Assembly (NCBI GenBank): GCA_019914995.1 | Contig: CM034134.1 | Span: forward strand, 514,145-578,144 | Source of the DNA: Acanthochlamys bracteata | Taxonomy: Eukaryota; Streptophyta; Magnoliopsida; Pandanales; Velloziaceae | Direction: 5' to 3' | DNA length: 64,000 nt | Shown here: piece after piece, positions 48,409 to 60,346 of the stretch | Position numbering within the stretch: the first letter of the stretch is position 1 | Layout: each line of letters starts with the position of its first letter | Notes under the pieces: generated by a model | What the model saw: the letters and a program-made list of their open reading frames with translations, nothing else | What the model was told of the DNA's origin: nothing | The model's database searches: none | Program-made: the position numbers and the translations under genes

Positions 48409-51059
48409 TTATCATGACCTACTTTACTCATTTCTTTATTGAGTTTCTACTTTTTTTCAATTGAGATTGTTGTAAGTACGTTTTGGTTTCGATTTATGTA
48501 ATGTAAATGTTTTGTCCACTACATTATGCTTTCTGTATATGAAATACATAAACTTTTACTTATCGCACAGCTCTCATTTTTGTATTGACAATTTTTTTCC
48601 TAAATATTTAAAAGATTTTGCATTTAATCAACTACGTGAAATTTTTTTCTATTTTATTCGATTATAAATTAAATTTAGCAAAATAATATCAATCACTAGC
48701 AAACAAATTTTTTTAAACAATAAATTTTTTTTTTTTTTGAAAGATTTAAGAAAGCCAACTTGCACGAGCAAGCAATACAAGCACGTGTTATTGTTTTCTT
48801 TCTAACTTCACATAATTTTTTTGAAGAACTTCAATAATTTGTCCATGCGATAAAAGAATAGATTTGCTGATATGAATATGTTTATTTAACTAAATTTTAT
48901 TCTACTAAGCGTGTAACTAGCATTAGTATTAAAGAAACTTTGATAAAATTATATTGTTATGAATTAATTTGAACCTAAATTTTTGTTAAGCTAAATTAAA
49001 ATTTTAGAATGAAAACTATAATCATTGCAATTCTTTGTAATTTTCTTTAGAGAAAAAAAAGAAAATATTAGAATTGCTTTTAAACAAGAATTTTTCTAAA
49101 AAATATTTATTTTATTTTATTTATTTCAAAAATAAATTTTATTTTTATCAACAAATAATATATAATATTATAAAATTTTATTTAAAAAATATAAGAATAA
49201 AAAGTAGATAAAAATATTTAGCCAAAATATAAGAGTGGATCGTTACTCAAAATTAATTTTATAATTATAATTTTATATTTTTAATATACTTTTTATAAAA
49301 TATTTAGAATATTTGATTAAAATTTTAAATATAAAAAATTTTACATAGTAAATTTTTATTATTATTTACTTTTAATATTTTTAGATAGATAAACAAATAA
49401 ATTTTATTTATTAAAAATAAAAATAATTTTTATCTTAAAAAAATTAATTTTAAAAATGCTTTCAAGTATCTTCCTAATTTGTTGAACTATTAAAATATAG
49501 GAGTGCGTTTGGTTGAATATTTTTTAATATATATTTTTAATTTTATATTATATATTTTTTAATACATATTTTATAAATATATAGAAAATTTATTTAAAAA
49601 TTTAGAAAATGTAAAAAAAATTTACTTAATAAAATATTTTTATTTCATATTTTAATTATTTTTTAAAAATAAAAAAATAAAACTTATTTTTAAAAAAAAT
49701 AAAAGTATATTTTTATTTCAAAAAATTTTTATTTTATAAATAATTCAAACGCTACGCAGTCGTTACTCTCTCTCCAAGGCGCAATTTGTACACAAAATGG
49801 ATCAACACAATTAAATCATTTTGCCATCAATTTTACGATTATTTGAATTCGGTCATACATTATTTTCTCATTTTTGCCATCAACTTTGCCAAGAAAATAA
49901 TTTTTTTATATAGTATAATTATTTTTCGTGACGGAGACAGTGATTATGACATAAGACAAATTCATTGCTGTTGTCTAAATAAAAATTTTTAATAATTTAT
50001 TTTTAATATTTTAAAATTTATTTATATAAAAACTGTGTTTACAAATTTTATGATGTACAATTATTATATTTTTTAATTTTTATAGATTTTTAAATGTTAT
50101 AAAAATTTGTTGATAAGTGAAAATATAAAATAAACAGAGAAGTACTTTAAAATGCAATACCAAAGATTCATGTAATATATATATATATATATATGTCTAA
50201 ATCGATTAAACATATAATCTAGTTCTTTACTGTGAAAAAAAAAAATGTTAGACTTTTGTAATTTCTTAACATGACATAATAATAATAATAATATTATAAT
50301 ACTGAATGAAGTCCGTTATTTCAAAATTTCAAAACGTCAGTTATTCCAAACATAGCCAAAAGTAGCTGATAGACAAAAATTCTTATACTTGTGCGTCAAT
50401 AAATTTAACTCCGTAATCAAAGGGTTGTGTAGAAAAAGTCTTTTATTAGAGGTGTAGTTTTTCAAAATAAAAAATATTTTTATTTTATTTTAAAAAATAA
50501 TTTTTTATATATAATAATAGTTTTTATAACATAATTTTTTTATTTTAAATAAAATTTATACAATATTATAAAAAATTTATTAAAATAGAGTTAAAAGTAT
50601 CTTATAAGTAACACCTTTGCATTAGGAATTGCACATTATTAGATTAGAAAAAGATTTTGCAAGTTTGTATTCCTAATTTACAAACTTATTTTACATTTAA
50701 AAATTGCAACTTTTCTATCCCTAAGTTACATTTGATTGCTCCTCTATTATTTAGATTAGAAAAAGACTTTATTAAAAAAAGATTTGGGCAAGTTTGTATT
50801 CCTAATTCCTACCTATATTGACATTTTTATGTAATTGTTATGTTTTCATCTGTTTAGATCTTCTATGCGTTAGACAAATTCAACACCAAATTACTTTAGC
50901 TCTTAATTCTTTTTCTTGGTTAGCTTTAATTATTAGATTATACAATCAGAAACTGAAGACTCATAAGTAATGAAGATTGGATGATTAAATTTCTCTACCA
51001 AACAAAAAAAAAAAGCCTCTCCACTACCTCAAGACAGAACAAAGGATCCAATAACTCCC
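48409..51059. repeat. AT-rich spacer with MITE-like blocks (unit II)
   Basis: Bases 48840-49070 and 49945-50290 are paralogous to the spacer of unit I and contain the empty site for the hAT-like element (about 48961-48968). Bases about 49075-49760 hold several AT-rich repeat blocks, one bounded by GAGTGCGTTTGG and CAAACGCTACGC, that unit I lacks or has diverged. A TA microsatellite is at about 50177-50194. No gene is seen. Confidence 0.5.
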
Positions 51060-51709
51060 ATGAGGATGATCATGGAGTTCATCGGAATGATCAAGGATCA
51101 GATCAAATTCCGTCTCGCTTCAGTGGCAGCTGCAGGACTGACTGCATTCGCCTCCGGCGCTAGCAATAATAGTTCCGATTGCGCTATCCTGCTTTTTGTT
51201 GAATTAAGAATGAATAATTAATCTCATATTAAATAAAACTAAAATAAAAAAAATTAACGTACTAGAAAGTTCCACAATTCAATGGCTTAAAATTTTGGAT
51301 TAAATTAAATTTTCTAGTGTATGGATTAAACTCTTCACCTGTTTTATTTTGGAATTATTTCAGTATTGTATTTTTCCAACACTTTCTGCATCCCAAGTCA
51401 AAACTAGATGCTCTTAAATAGGCCTCTAAGCACTTGGGGCACATGAAGGCTAATGCTGCTGCCAAGATTCATCAGATTGAGGTCAGGCGAGAAGCTTGGC
51501 CTGTCGAAGTCGATGACTGGTTCCAGATGGTTGACAATATCCAAAACGAAGCTACCAAAGCCATTGACCAATATCAACCAAATTGCTTGCACAAGTCAAG
51601 ACTCTTCTTGGAGATGGAAGGAAGCTCAACGTCGTGGGGGAAAAAACGACCTGTAAAAATTGTTCAAGCACAACCTGTCAACTTTAGACAGTTTGGCTTA
51701 GAATTCTAG
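51060..51709 (+). pseudogene. NLR fragment: N-terminal CC head without NB-ARC (unit II)
   Basis: The twin of the 43309 fragment: MRMIMEFIGMIKDQIKFRLA, a degraded hydrophobic segment, an intron-like gap, then GHMKANAAAKIHQIEVRREA, DDWFQMVDNIQNEATKAIDQ and PVKIVQAQPVNFRQFGL before a stop. A TAG replaces a codon at about 51418, and small indels occur. Homology to the complete NLRs stops at the NB-ARC border, as in unit I. Confidence 0.85.
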
Positions 51710-52218
51710 TCCGGAAAAAATGTATTATAAATGTAAAACAAATTCTATCTGGACGAAAACATATAGCTTCAACATTAACAACAACGCAAGAGTATTCTTT
51801 TACCTTCTTACACAGGTTGTATGAGCATTTTGAACGATATTTATGTGCACTAAACTACATCAAACAATGATAACGAAATTTTATCCCATAAAGTAAGAAC
51901 TCAATAGACTCCAGCCTAACTGGACTAGAATAAATCGCCAACAATGAACGGAACAAATTTCAAAAACAGATCGATCTCCTTAGCAAACTAAATCAGAAGC
52001 ATTTACAACTTTCGAAAACCAAACCAACAGCATGAGATACGAGATCAATTGCATACCTCCTGGCCAAGATCAAGGATCAGTTTTGGATCGAAGTTCTCTC
52101 TCAGACTTTCTTGTTGTCTCTTTGAGAATGAAATATTCTCGCACCGGCAAGCAGAAGCTTCTATGCTTTGGTTTCGGAAAAGCAAAACCGAAACATCAGA
52201 CCAACTCCCACAATGGGC

Positions 52219-54026
52219 TCAGAGTAAATAAATGGAATTGATATTATGTTCTTGAGCAATAGAAGTCAAGGTCTTCATTTTAGTCTCAACATCAAGCGCT
52301 CTTGCCGAAAATTTCTCAAGGACCTAGTATGAATGCAAAGGGGTGAGACAGAAAGAATATACCTTCAATCAAATCATGAGAAAAGCATTAAGTAGAATCA
52401 TTTCTGTCAACAATCACTTGCCCGACCTTACCAGATGGCTAACTCCACAGTCTAGCTGTAATTCAAGAGCTGAACTGACAAATTCCGTTCCATATTTAGA
52501 TGTAAAACTTTTGCGGACATCCATGAGCTCTGGAATGTCGGTACATCTTGCGGAGGCAAAGATCACACTAGCTATTGCCTCCTTCAAATCAATTGGACAG
52601 CTCCTACAGAAACAAAACCACCCAAACAAACAGTTTGAGAAAAAATGTCTCCTACAAATATAAAAGTTGAATGAGAAAAAGGGACTTAATATATGCAACT
52701 AGAATTCTTGCAGAAAACTTGTGCTACTGTTATTGATTCAATTGCCATCAGAAATCTTGTAGATAACATGCGATCCATTATAGTGATCCCAGAAACAGCA
52801 TGCTTTGTATTAAGCAGCTTACATGTTGAACTTAGCCACTCTTATACATTCTACCTAATAATTTTGGACATCAGGACATGTATCTCTCCCCAATACGCAA
52901 CACATACTGACTGTATGAAAAGTTATTCTGCTAAGTCATCCATTAAAGATACTGATGTTTCAATCTGGCTCTAGTGTAACCTGGATCGACAAGCTAGGCA
53001 TGAGAATCATAAAAGTATCGTACGAGAAGTAAATAGCAGTGCAGAAATGAACACTCAATGAGCTGATATGAGTGTAATATTTAAAAAATACATTCAAAGA
53101 TAGCATGAAACAGATTGTTACAACAAAGATAACATGGTTGACATACTTTGTGAATTCAATAATAGGCATTCGTGCCACAATAAGCTCACAGTATATCTCT
53201 ATGAGGTCGTAAGGTACCATGGTTGTCTCCTCTCTGATCACATCTTCAACCTGAAAAGTGAAACCAAAGAAAGAGTCAATTATAAGCCAGGTAGGGTGGG
53301 TCTTTTTGCATATACTGCTCCACATGTTTAGGTAGTGACTATTTTTCAGAAATGAGTCATTACAAAACACATAATCATCTCTGATATTACACATTTATTA
53401 ATCAGGTTTTAAAAGCAGTTGTCCAGATTAAGAAGATTTGGAGCACCGTGACCTTATAACTTGATTTCTTCCAGCTCTGATAGCCATCGTCTCAGTTACC
53501 ACAACTGATTTTTTGTTTGTTGTACCTATCACTATAATATCCAATCATCGCCCAGAAATTCCAAGAATTATCGTGAAATTACATAATCCTTTAAACTTGC
53601 CAATCAGATAAAATGATTCAATACCCAGTTGCACCTGATCAAATGCCAATAGTAGCAACCTATTCACACAAAAACAATATTCTTAAACCAAACTAACCCG
53701 GATCCGAGCAGTCTGTTCCTGTCCAGATTCAAGCAGCATCGCAACCTCTCGCCTCAGCTGCTTTACTCCGACCTCCCGTTTTTGCTTCAGAAGCTTTATT
53801 CTCGCTATTGCCAGTCTCAAAGCTGTCTTACTGAAATCATACGAACAAATATATATATTATAGAGAAAAATTCTATCAATCTATCTACCAGCAGCAGCAC
53901 AAAATACTCTAGGTCAAAAACAAGGGCAAAAACAAAAATAAAATAAAAAAGAATTAATAAAACGTAACTGGAAAACAGATAGAGAAGGAGTTACCATTTT
54001 GTAGCTTTGAATCCTTTAGAAAGCAT
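52219..54026 (-). CDS. IST1-like protein, short form, copy b
   Basis: Same five-exon structure as copy a: 54026-53995, 53830-53698, 53250-53147, 52603-52432 and 52323-52219, 516 nt and 171 aa, all junctions and phases conserved. It differs from copy a by a few substitutions (for example KQKREV-type changes in exon 2, VARMPIIEF in exon 3, CGVSHL at the exon 4 border and NINSIYLL at the end). Both copies remain open, so there is no visible decay, but both lack the long C-terminal region usual in plant IST1-like proteins. The likely role is endosomal ESCRT-III/Vps4 regulation, possibly altered by truncation. Confidence 0.88.
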
Positions 54027-56306
54027 ATCTGCTGCCAAACTCTTCGATTTCGCTTTGATCTAATTCTTGTTGGAGAATAACTGAATTATAAGTAATAACT
54101 TCCTCCTCCAAAAATAACAAAGGAGAAAGAGAATCAAAGGACAAAATTCAAAAACTAGTTGGGGATATTTTGCCTCTCTGTAATTTTACTCGAATTTCAA
54201 AGGTTTGCGAGACTCTTGGAATTAAAAAAATAAACAAAGGACTCTTCGGCTGGACTTTCTTGTTTGTTCACCAACGAAGACCAAAATTAAACAAATTCAA
54301 ATTTGAGAAAGTTTCCTCGCATTCGTTCGTTTCATTGCCTCCGCGACGATTACTTCCTCATGGGGCGAGCGAAGGAAGGCGACCTAACAATAGCGAGGAA
54401 GAGATCGATTCTTATTTTTCTGAACTGCAAGAAGGAAACTAGATTCGTCGAGGTTCCAACTAATCAGAAGGGGTATACAGAAGAATAAGCAAACACTTGA
54501 ACAAGAATGTACAACGTCATGAAATGATGAAATTCAAAGTCCAACATGAGGCAAAATAAAATTGCTAGATTGTAACGCATGGTAGGACCTTGTGGTTGTG
54601 AGCCAGAATTCATAATTTGGAACCAAATCACTGGCAAAAGGTAAACACTATACATATTGCACCGTGCACTTACAGTTTTCATTTGAGAACATAAATAGTA
54701 GAACTTACCTAGACTCATGAAATTAGAACAACGATTTGCATCAAAGATGTTCAGGAAAGATGGACCACTTCAACATGAAGTTATGTATATAACATGCCCG
54801 TACAACTAGAGCCGACTTTACCTGTTGTTGGATAACGTAGAGTTCGTTACAACAAGTTACTAATGATCATGAATAGATGTGAGACAGTGCATCAAGAGGA
54901 TTAAAAGCAAACAGTCTCCAAACAAAGTCATGCATAGGTCGAGGCATACAAATTTGTACAATCTCTTGGTACAACTCTAAATTGTGTTGAGCTGGTTGAT
55001 TATTTGAGCCTCAGTTAGATTGGGTTGGAGTAGTTTGGGTCTAGGTGGTCAATAGCTAGAGAAACGCAAAACCAACTCTGTCTGGACCTACTGCTGAGAC
55101 TACAGAATGGACCACCTCCAAGAGGAATGACACCAGCTCTGGAGAGAGTTTTGAACTTGCCCAATGTTTTATGATATCTCGTCAAATTATCTAGTGATTC
55201 CCAAGTCGACAAAAGAAACATAAATCATGCACACAACACATTTTAAACGAAATGACAAAGAGGATCTCATACCTTTAAAGACCACTACTTTCTATCCAAA
55301 CTCAAAACTTCACAGAGGCCTTTCAACAAAGATTTAGTGAGCAGTTGAAATGAGGTCCTAATCTCGAAATGTGGCACGACATAGAGATCTCATAAAACTG
55401 AAGATCACAAAATTCACAGAGGCCTTTTATCAAACACTTGGTAAGCAACTTGAACACCTATGAAATTCCAAACTGACACAGCATAATACCTTCAAAGAAG
55501 CTTTTGGAACTCTACTTCTCTGATCAAATCAACAAGATTTCAACAAATTCGAGAAAGCCATAATAAAAAACAGACATTCTAACTTTTACACCAAAAAATA
55601 AATTCTTTTCAAAAAATATATATAACAAATTCAACCATAAACAAAATTATCAAATCAAAAGATTCAAATCTAATTGCCACACAAAATATGGAGACAACAA
55701 TAAAAGAAAACTATACCTTTGTATTTTCTTCTCAGCTCTCCTGACGCTGAGATCTCCAAGTTTTGTGATATTTATCGATTGAAACTGAAGGTTTTTCGTT
55801 TTAATTCACTGGGCCAGGCTTCAGCAAGCCCGCTACAACCTTCACTAGAAAACCTTCGGACGCGCCAAGACATCAACTAAAGCTTATGCAGTGCAAAAAA
55901 TGTTGTGTAAATTCTATAAAAAGTTCATGTTTTTTTTTGTCATGTTCATGTGGCTATGCAAGTAAAATTATCAGAGTTGAGAATCTTTCTGATTAGAAAA
56001 AGAATTCATCGTTCATTTGTTTACTTATTTATTCAATTGAGAACAGCTGTGCAAGGAAGGGACACCGTTGATCTCTGTGTCTGTCTCTCTTTTTTAGAAG
56101 ATTGTCGTTGATCTAGATATCAAGACTATTTATTAATTTTTTCTTTACAATCGAAGAAAAACGAAAAAGAAAAGACTATACATTAATTTATCATTCTTTC
56201 TTTGGAAAATGTTAAATGAATAATTTCTTCAACAAAACTAGCTCCTTCTTCTGTTCTAGTTATTGATTGATTTGTTAGCGTTCGTTCATTTCTTAACTTT
56301 TAGATC
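54027..56306. other. Duplicated upstream region of IST1-like copy b, then intergenic
   Basis: Bases 54027-55010 are paralogous to 46205-47176; past 55010 the similarity ends. A 68-codon minus-strand frame at 55221-55015 has no recognisable motif. Bases 56040-56306 precede the next NLR and should hold its promoter and leader. Confidence 0.45.
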
Positions 56307-59300
56307 ATGAATAGCAGCAACAGCAGTACTACCCTTATGAGGTTGATTATGGAGTTCATCGGAATGATAATCAATCAGATCAAATTCCGTCTCGCTTCAT
56401 GGGCAGCTGGAGTATTGATTGCAGTCGCCCCGACCATAGTGAATCAACTCAACTCAACTACGTTCCGTCTCGCTTCGTCGGCTGCCGGAGGGCTGATAGC
56501 GCTAGTTACTCCAATGATCAAGAATCAACTCAACTTGCATCGTTACGCTTTTCCGTGGCTATCCTGTGTGGCATTCCCAACGCTGGCAATAATAGTTGCC
56601 GTTGCATTACCGTACCTTCTGCTTCCCAAATCTAAAGTAGAAGCTCTCAGAGATGCCTCTGAGCTCTTGCGGCGCATGACGGTTAATGTTGCAGAGAGGG
56701 TTCAAGAAGTTGCGCTCAGAGGAGAAGCATGGCCTATCGACGTCGATGACTGGCTTCAGAAGGTTCATAAGATTCAAGGGGAAGCTACCGAAGCCATCGA
56801 CCATTATCTCAAGCTGAGAGCTTTCTCTTTCAATTGCATGCAGATGAACATTGCATCAACCAAATTGCTTGCGCAAGTCGAGAATCTTCTTGAAGATGGA
56901 GGGAAGCTCAATATCATGGAGAGAAAACGGCCCATAAAAATTTTACAAGCGCAACCGCTCAAATTTAGACATATTGGCTTGAAATCCTATCTTCAGAAGA
57001 TCGGCGACTTTCTTGCCGACGATCAAGAGAGCATCCTTGGCATTTCTGGCATTGGTGGAGCGGGCAAGACAATGCTTCTTCACAAAATCAACAAGGAGCT
57101 CCAAACCGGTGGCTTGCTTAGCGGTCACTGCAAACTCGACCGTGTCGTTTGCGTTGTTGTTTCAAAACATTGTAAACTTGATAGCCTACAGAAGAGAATG
57201 GCACAGGCACTAGGACTTCCTTATTTCAATGAAGACGATGCCGTGGAGGATCTAGCTACAACAATCTACAATTACTTAGAAAAGAAGAACTTTCTAGTGT
57301 TGCTAGATGACCTTTGGGAATCTTATGATCTCGAGAAGATCGGCATACCGGCGTACCAGTTCAATAAGCAACAGATAGGTAAAGTTATACTCACAACAAG
57401 GTCGGACGATGTATGTGCTAAGATGGGAGCAAAAAGAAGGATCGAGGTTGGAGCTTTGAACGAAGCAGACGCATGGCTATTGCTCAAAGACAATGTTCCC
57501 GGGGAGCTCATTTCAAATGAAAAACTTGGACCTGTTGCAGAAGCTATCGTCAGAGAATTTAGCGACTTGCCACTTGCATTGGTTATGATGGGACGCGCGA
57601 TGGCTACAGGGAAAACATTGAAGGAAGGCCAGGAGACTCTGAACTTGATAAAAGAATCTCTTTATCATCATATACCAGGTGAAGGCATCCATGATAAAAT
57701 ATTTCGGAAACTCAAGATTAGCTTTGACTATTTGCAGGATGATATAGAAAAACAATGTTTCTTATCTTGTGCGTTGTGGCCTGAAGACTATGAAATGGAA
57801 AGACGTGAGCTTATAGAGACTTGGATGGGTCTTTGATTTTTAGATAACAGCTTAAGTATAAGCATCGACTATGCTTACATTACAGGTTATCGTTTAGTTG
57901 AGAGATTGGAGGCAGCTGCTTTCATGGAACGTATTCCTGATGACAAAACAAAGGTGATCAATCCTCAAATTTAGTTTCGGTTCAATAGGGAAGGTTTGCT
58001 TTTTCGTTTTTGTTTTTCATAGAACTCAAGCTTAATTGTTCACTCACTTACAAACTCTCAAATTCTAAAGCCAAGCAAGCAACATGCTCTTTCAACTTAT
58101 ATGTATATTTGTCGTTTGCTAGGTGAAGATGTATGATATTATCCGAGACATGGCATTATGGATTGCCAATGAAGAGGGACGCAAAACAAACAAATGGATT
58201 GTGAAGACAGAAGTTAGACCGGAAGAATTAGGAAACACTGCCTTTGGATGGCAAGAGGCTCAACGCATATCCCTAATGAGATGTGGCTTCAGCAGCCAGC
58301 CAAACCTGCCAAACTGTTCCGAATTGTTAGAAAGTGTCACTATACGAGAAACTAGGTGTCCACCATTGTCCATTCAACGCTTGAAATTAGACGGAAATTT
58401 CTTTCAACAGATGATCCTCTTAAAGTATTTGGATTTATCTTTTTCTAAAATAGAAAATCTGCCTGAGGAAATCGGATCTCTTCAAAACATCACTTATTTG
58501 AATATGTCCTCCACTTACATATGTGAGCTACCGGACACATCAAGAAACTTGAAGCAGCTCAAGTTTTTGCTTCTTAGAAATACCTATTATCTTAAAGAAA
58601 TACCTTATGGATTGATATCAAGCATGTCAAAGCTACTAGTGCTCGATCTATACTGTAGTAAATTCAAAGATTGGAAAGCAGGAAGATATGCCACGGAGCA
58701 GGAGGAAATTAAGAAGAAGGAAGGAGCAAGTATTGAAGAATTGGGGCACCTAAGCCCAGGCTTACAATCTCTAGGTATAACTCTGAGATCATTTGAAGGG
58801 CTCGTCCAATTATCAGCCTTCCCTCGTGCTTTCTTCAGGTCCCTTTGCGTGTGTGATCTTGTGGGCGAGGGCATCCTCAAGCAGACGGTAAATTTTCTTG
58901 GTAAACCAAACTTTGGTAGAAAACTTAAAGAGTTGAGCATCACCTACTCTACGGGTCCAGATGTTTTAACCATTACTGAAGAAGGATGGAGTCTTCCGGC
59001 ATTAGAAACTCTATACATACATGGCATTAAAAAAGTGAGGGAAGTTATCTGGAAGCAGGTGCATCCTGGACAAGCGTTGCCTATGATTCGCAAGCTGGAG
59101 ATTTTGCACTGCTACAGCTTGCATAACATTACATGGATTATACAACTTCGAAGCCTCGAATGTCTATGTTTATATGATTTGCCGGCTCTGAAGCAACCTA
59201 TTGATGAAAATGTCCAAGGAGTTATTAGTGTAAAAGATCCATTCCCTTGCTTGAGAACATTGGAGCAGAGTCTTCCTATCATAGAAAGATTTTGCAACGG

Positions 59301-59456
59301 TGAATACTCTTTCCCTTCCTTGCAGGATGTGCATGTCAATGACTGTCCAAATCTGCAGAGGCTCCCTTTCATAAAATCAAACGGGAGCAAAAATGGTGGA
59401 ACCAAGTAATGAGCCTTGTTGAGAATAAGGAGCTCAAGCTTTTCTTAAATAATTGT
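56307..59456 (+). pseudogene. Nearly complete CC-NBS-LRR gene with in-frame stop and C-terminal deletion
   Basis: Exon 1 (56307-57953, 549 codons) and exon 2 (58123 onward) share the intron position of the NLR at 27316. It has a doubled hydrophobic N-terminal module (about residues 27-49 and 53-76), a further hydrophobic stretch (about 84-106), P-loop GIGGAGKTM, kinase-2 VLLDDLW, RNBS-B KVILTTRSDDVC, DLPLAL in place of GLPLAL, and RNBS-D CFLSCALWPEDYE. A TGA at 57834-57836 replaces the Glu codon after WMGL; the frame continues normally beyond it. Exon 2 begins MKMYD, so MHD is MYD. Near 59370 a deletion removes about a dozen codons and shifts the frame, so translation stops at 59409 while the ancestral frame goes on to about 59456. 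If translated, it gives a 509-aa CC-NBS protein without LRRs. Confidence 0.92.
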
Positions 59457-60346
59457 ATAGCCATGTTTGGTATAGCTTATTTTTCTGACTTTTGAGATCT
59501 TAAAACTCAAAAAGTTATACACAATATTATAATATTTTATTTAATTTTAAAGAAAATTTAAACTGAGAAATTATCTTTGAAAAAATTAATTACTTTTTCG
59601 TTTGAGAGTGTTGTACGTGTTTTTATTTGGAATAACGTTTTCTAATATTATTGTAACTTCACGAGAATTATCTTTGATGAACTACTTCAAATTTTACTTA
59701 CGTATCTTAATTATTATTTCAAATTTTATTTTTATTTAAATTTATTTTTTTTCAAAATTTATTTTTATAATAGTTTATTTTTCCTAAAATTTGAATTTTA
59801 GATAATTAGAACACGTCCGTCCTAAGTCATCCACCCCATAATAGATAAAAGAATTATCTACGAAGAACTTAGTTAATTTTTAACTAAATCTTATTCTATC
59901 AAGCGTCATAACTAGCCACGTCCATAAAATTTTATATTGTCAACTAATTTGAAACTAAATTATACTTGTTAAGAAAGTTTTGTAATTATTTTAGAAATAG
60001 AAACAAGAATTGGGATTTTTTTCTCAAGTGAAAGTGATTTGTGAATACTATGAAAATCTAATATCTCTTTATCCCTCCAACCCACTTTGGAAACGAGAAC
60101 ACATTTTTGTTTGTTTCTTTTACTTCTCTTATAAATCAATTGAAGAAACAAAACAGAAAAAAAACAAATGTTTCTTCCTCTATCTCTCTAAAAAGTTTCA
60201 ATCTTTCTTGAAAGAAAAGGGAAAAGAAAAGAAAGATTGAAACTTTTCCTTTGTTTTGTTATTTGGGTTCGATTTTATCAACAAACAACAAAAAGGGGAA
60301 GAAGAATAGATAGGAAAAATAAAGAAAAAAGAAGTCTTTTAAAAGC
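59410..60346. other. Intergenic between NLR and ELF4-like gene
   Basis: Starts with the out-of-frame NLR tail (to about 59456), then an AT-rich MITE-like block beginning CATGTTTGGTATAGC. Bases 60150-60240 are A- and CT-rich with no gene. The ELF4-like promoter presumably lies toward the right end. Confidence 0.4.

Larger units (their letters stand above)
40700..55010 (+). repeat. Tandem segmental duplication (two units)
   Basis: Unit I (about 40700-47176) and unit II (about 47176-55010) have the same order: NLR LRR tail (+), AT-rich spacer, NLR CC head (+), IST1-like gene (-), and a ~1-kb upstream region. Similarity is high across the IST1-like part (43.3-47.1 versus 51.0-55.0 kb) and lower but clear in the spacers. 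Unit I carries the hAT-like element; unit II has a longer LRR tail and extra AT-rich repeats. Confidence 0.85.

Noticed and set aside
49786-49992. A 68-codon frame in the unit II spacer
   Set aside because: AT-rich low-complexity translation (Ile/Phe/Asn) with no counterpart in unit I.
55015-55221. A 68-codon minus-strand frame just past the duplication border
   Set aside because: Not recognised and with no clear splice partner; kept only as a note within the intergenic entry.
57834-57836. TGA in the NLR as a selenocysteine or recoding site
   Set aside because: Flowering plants lack selenocysteine insertion, and the gene has a second lesion at its 3' end, so a nonsense mutation is the simple explanation.
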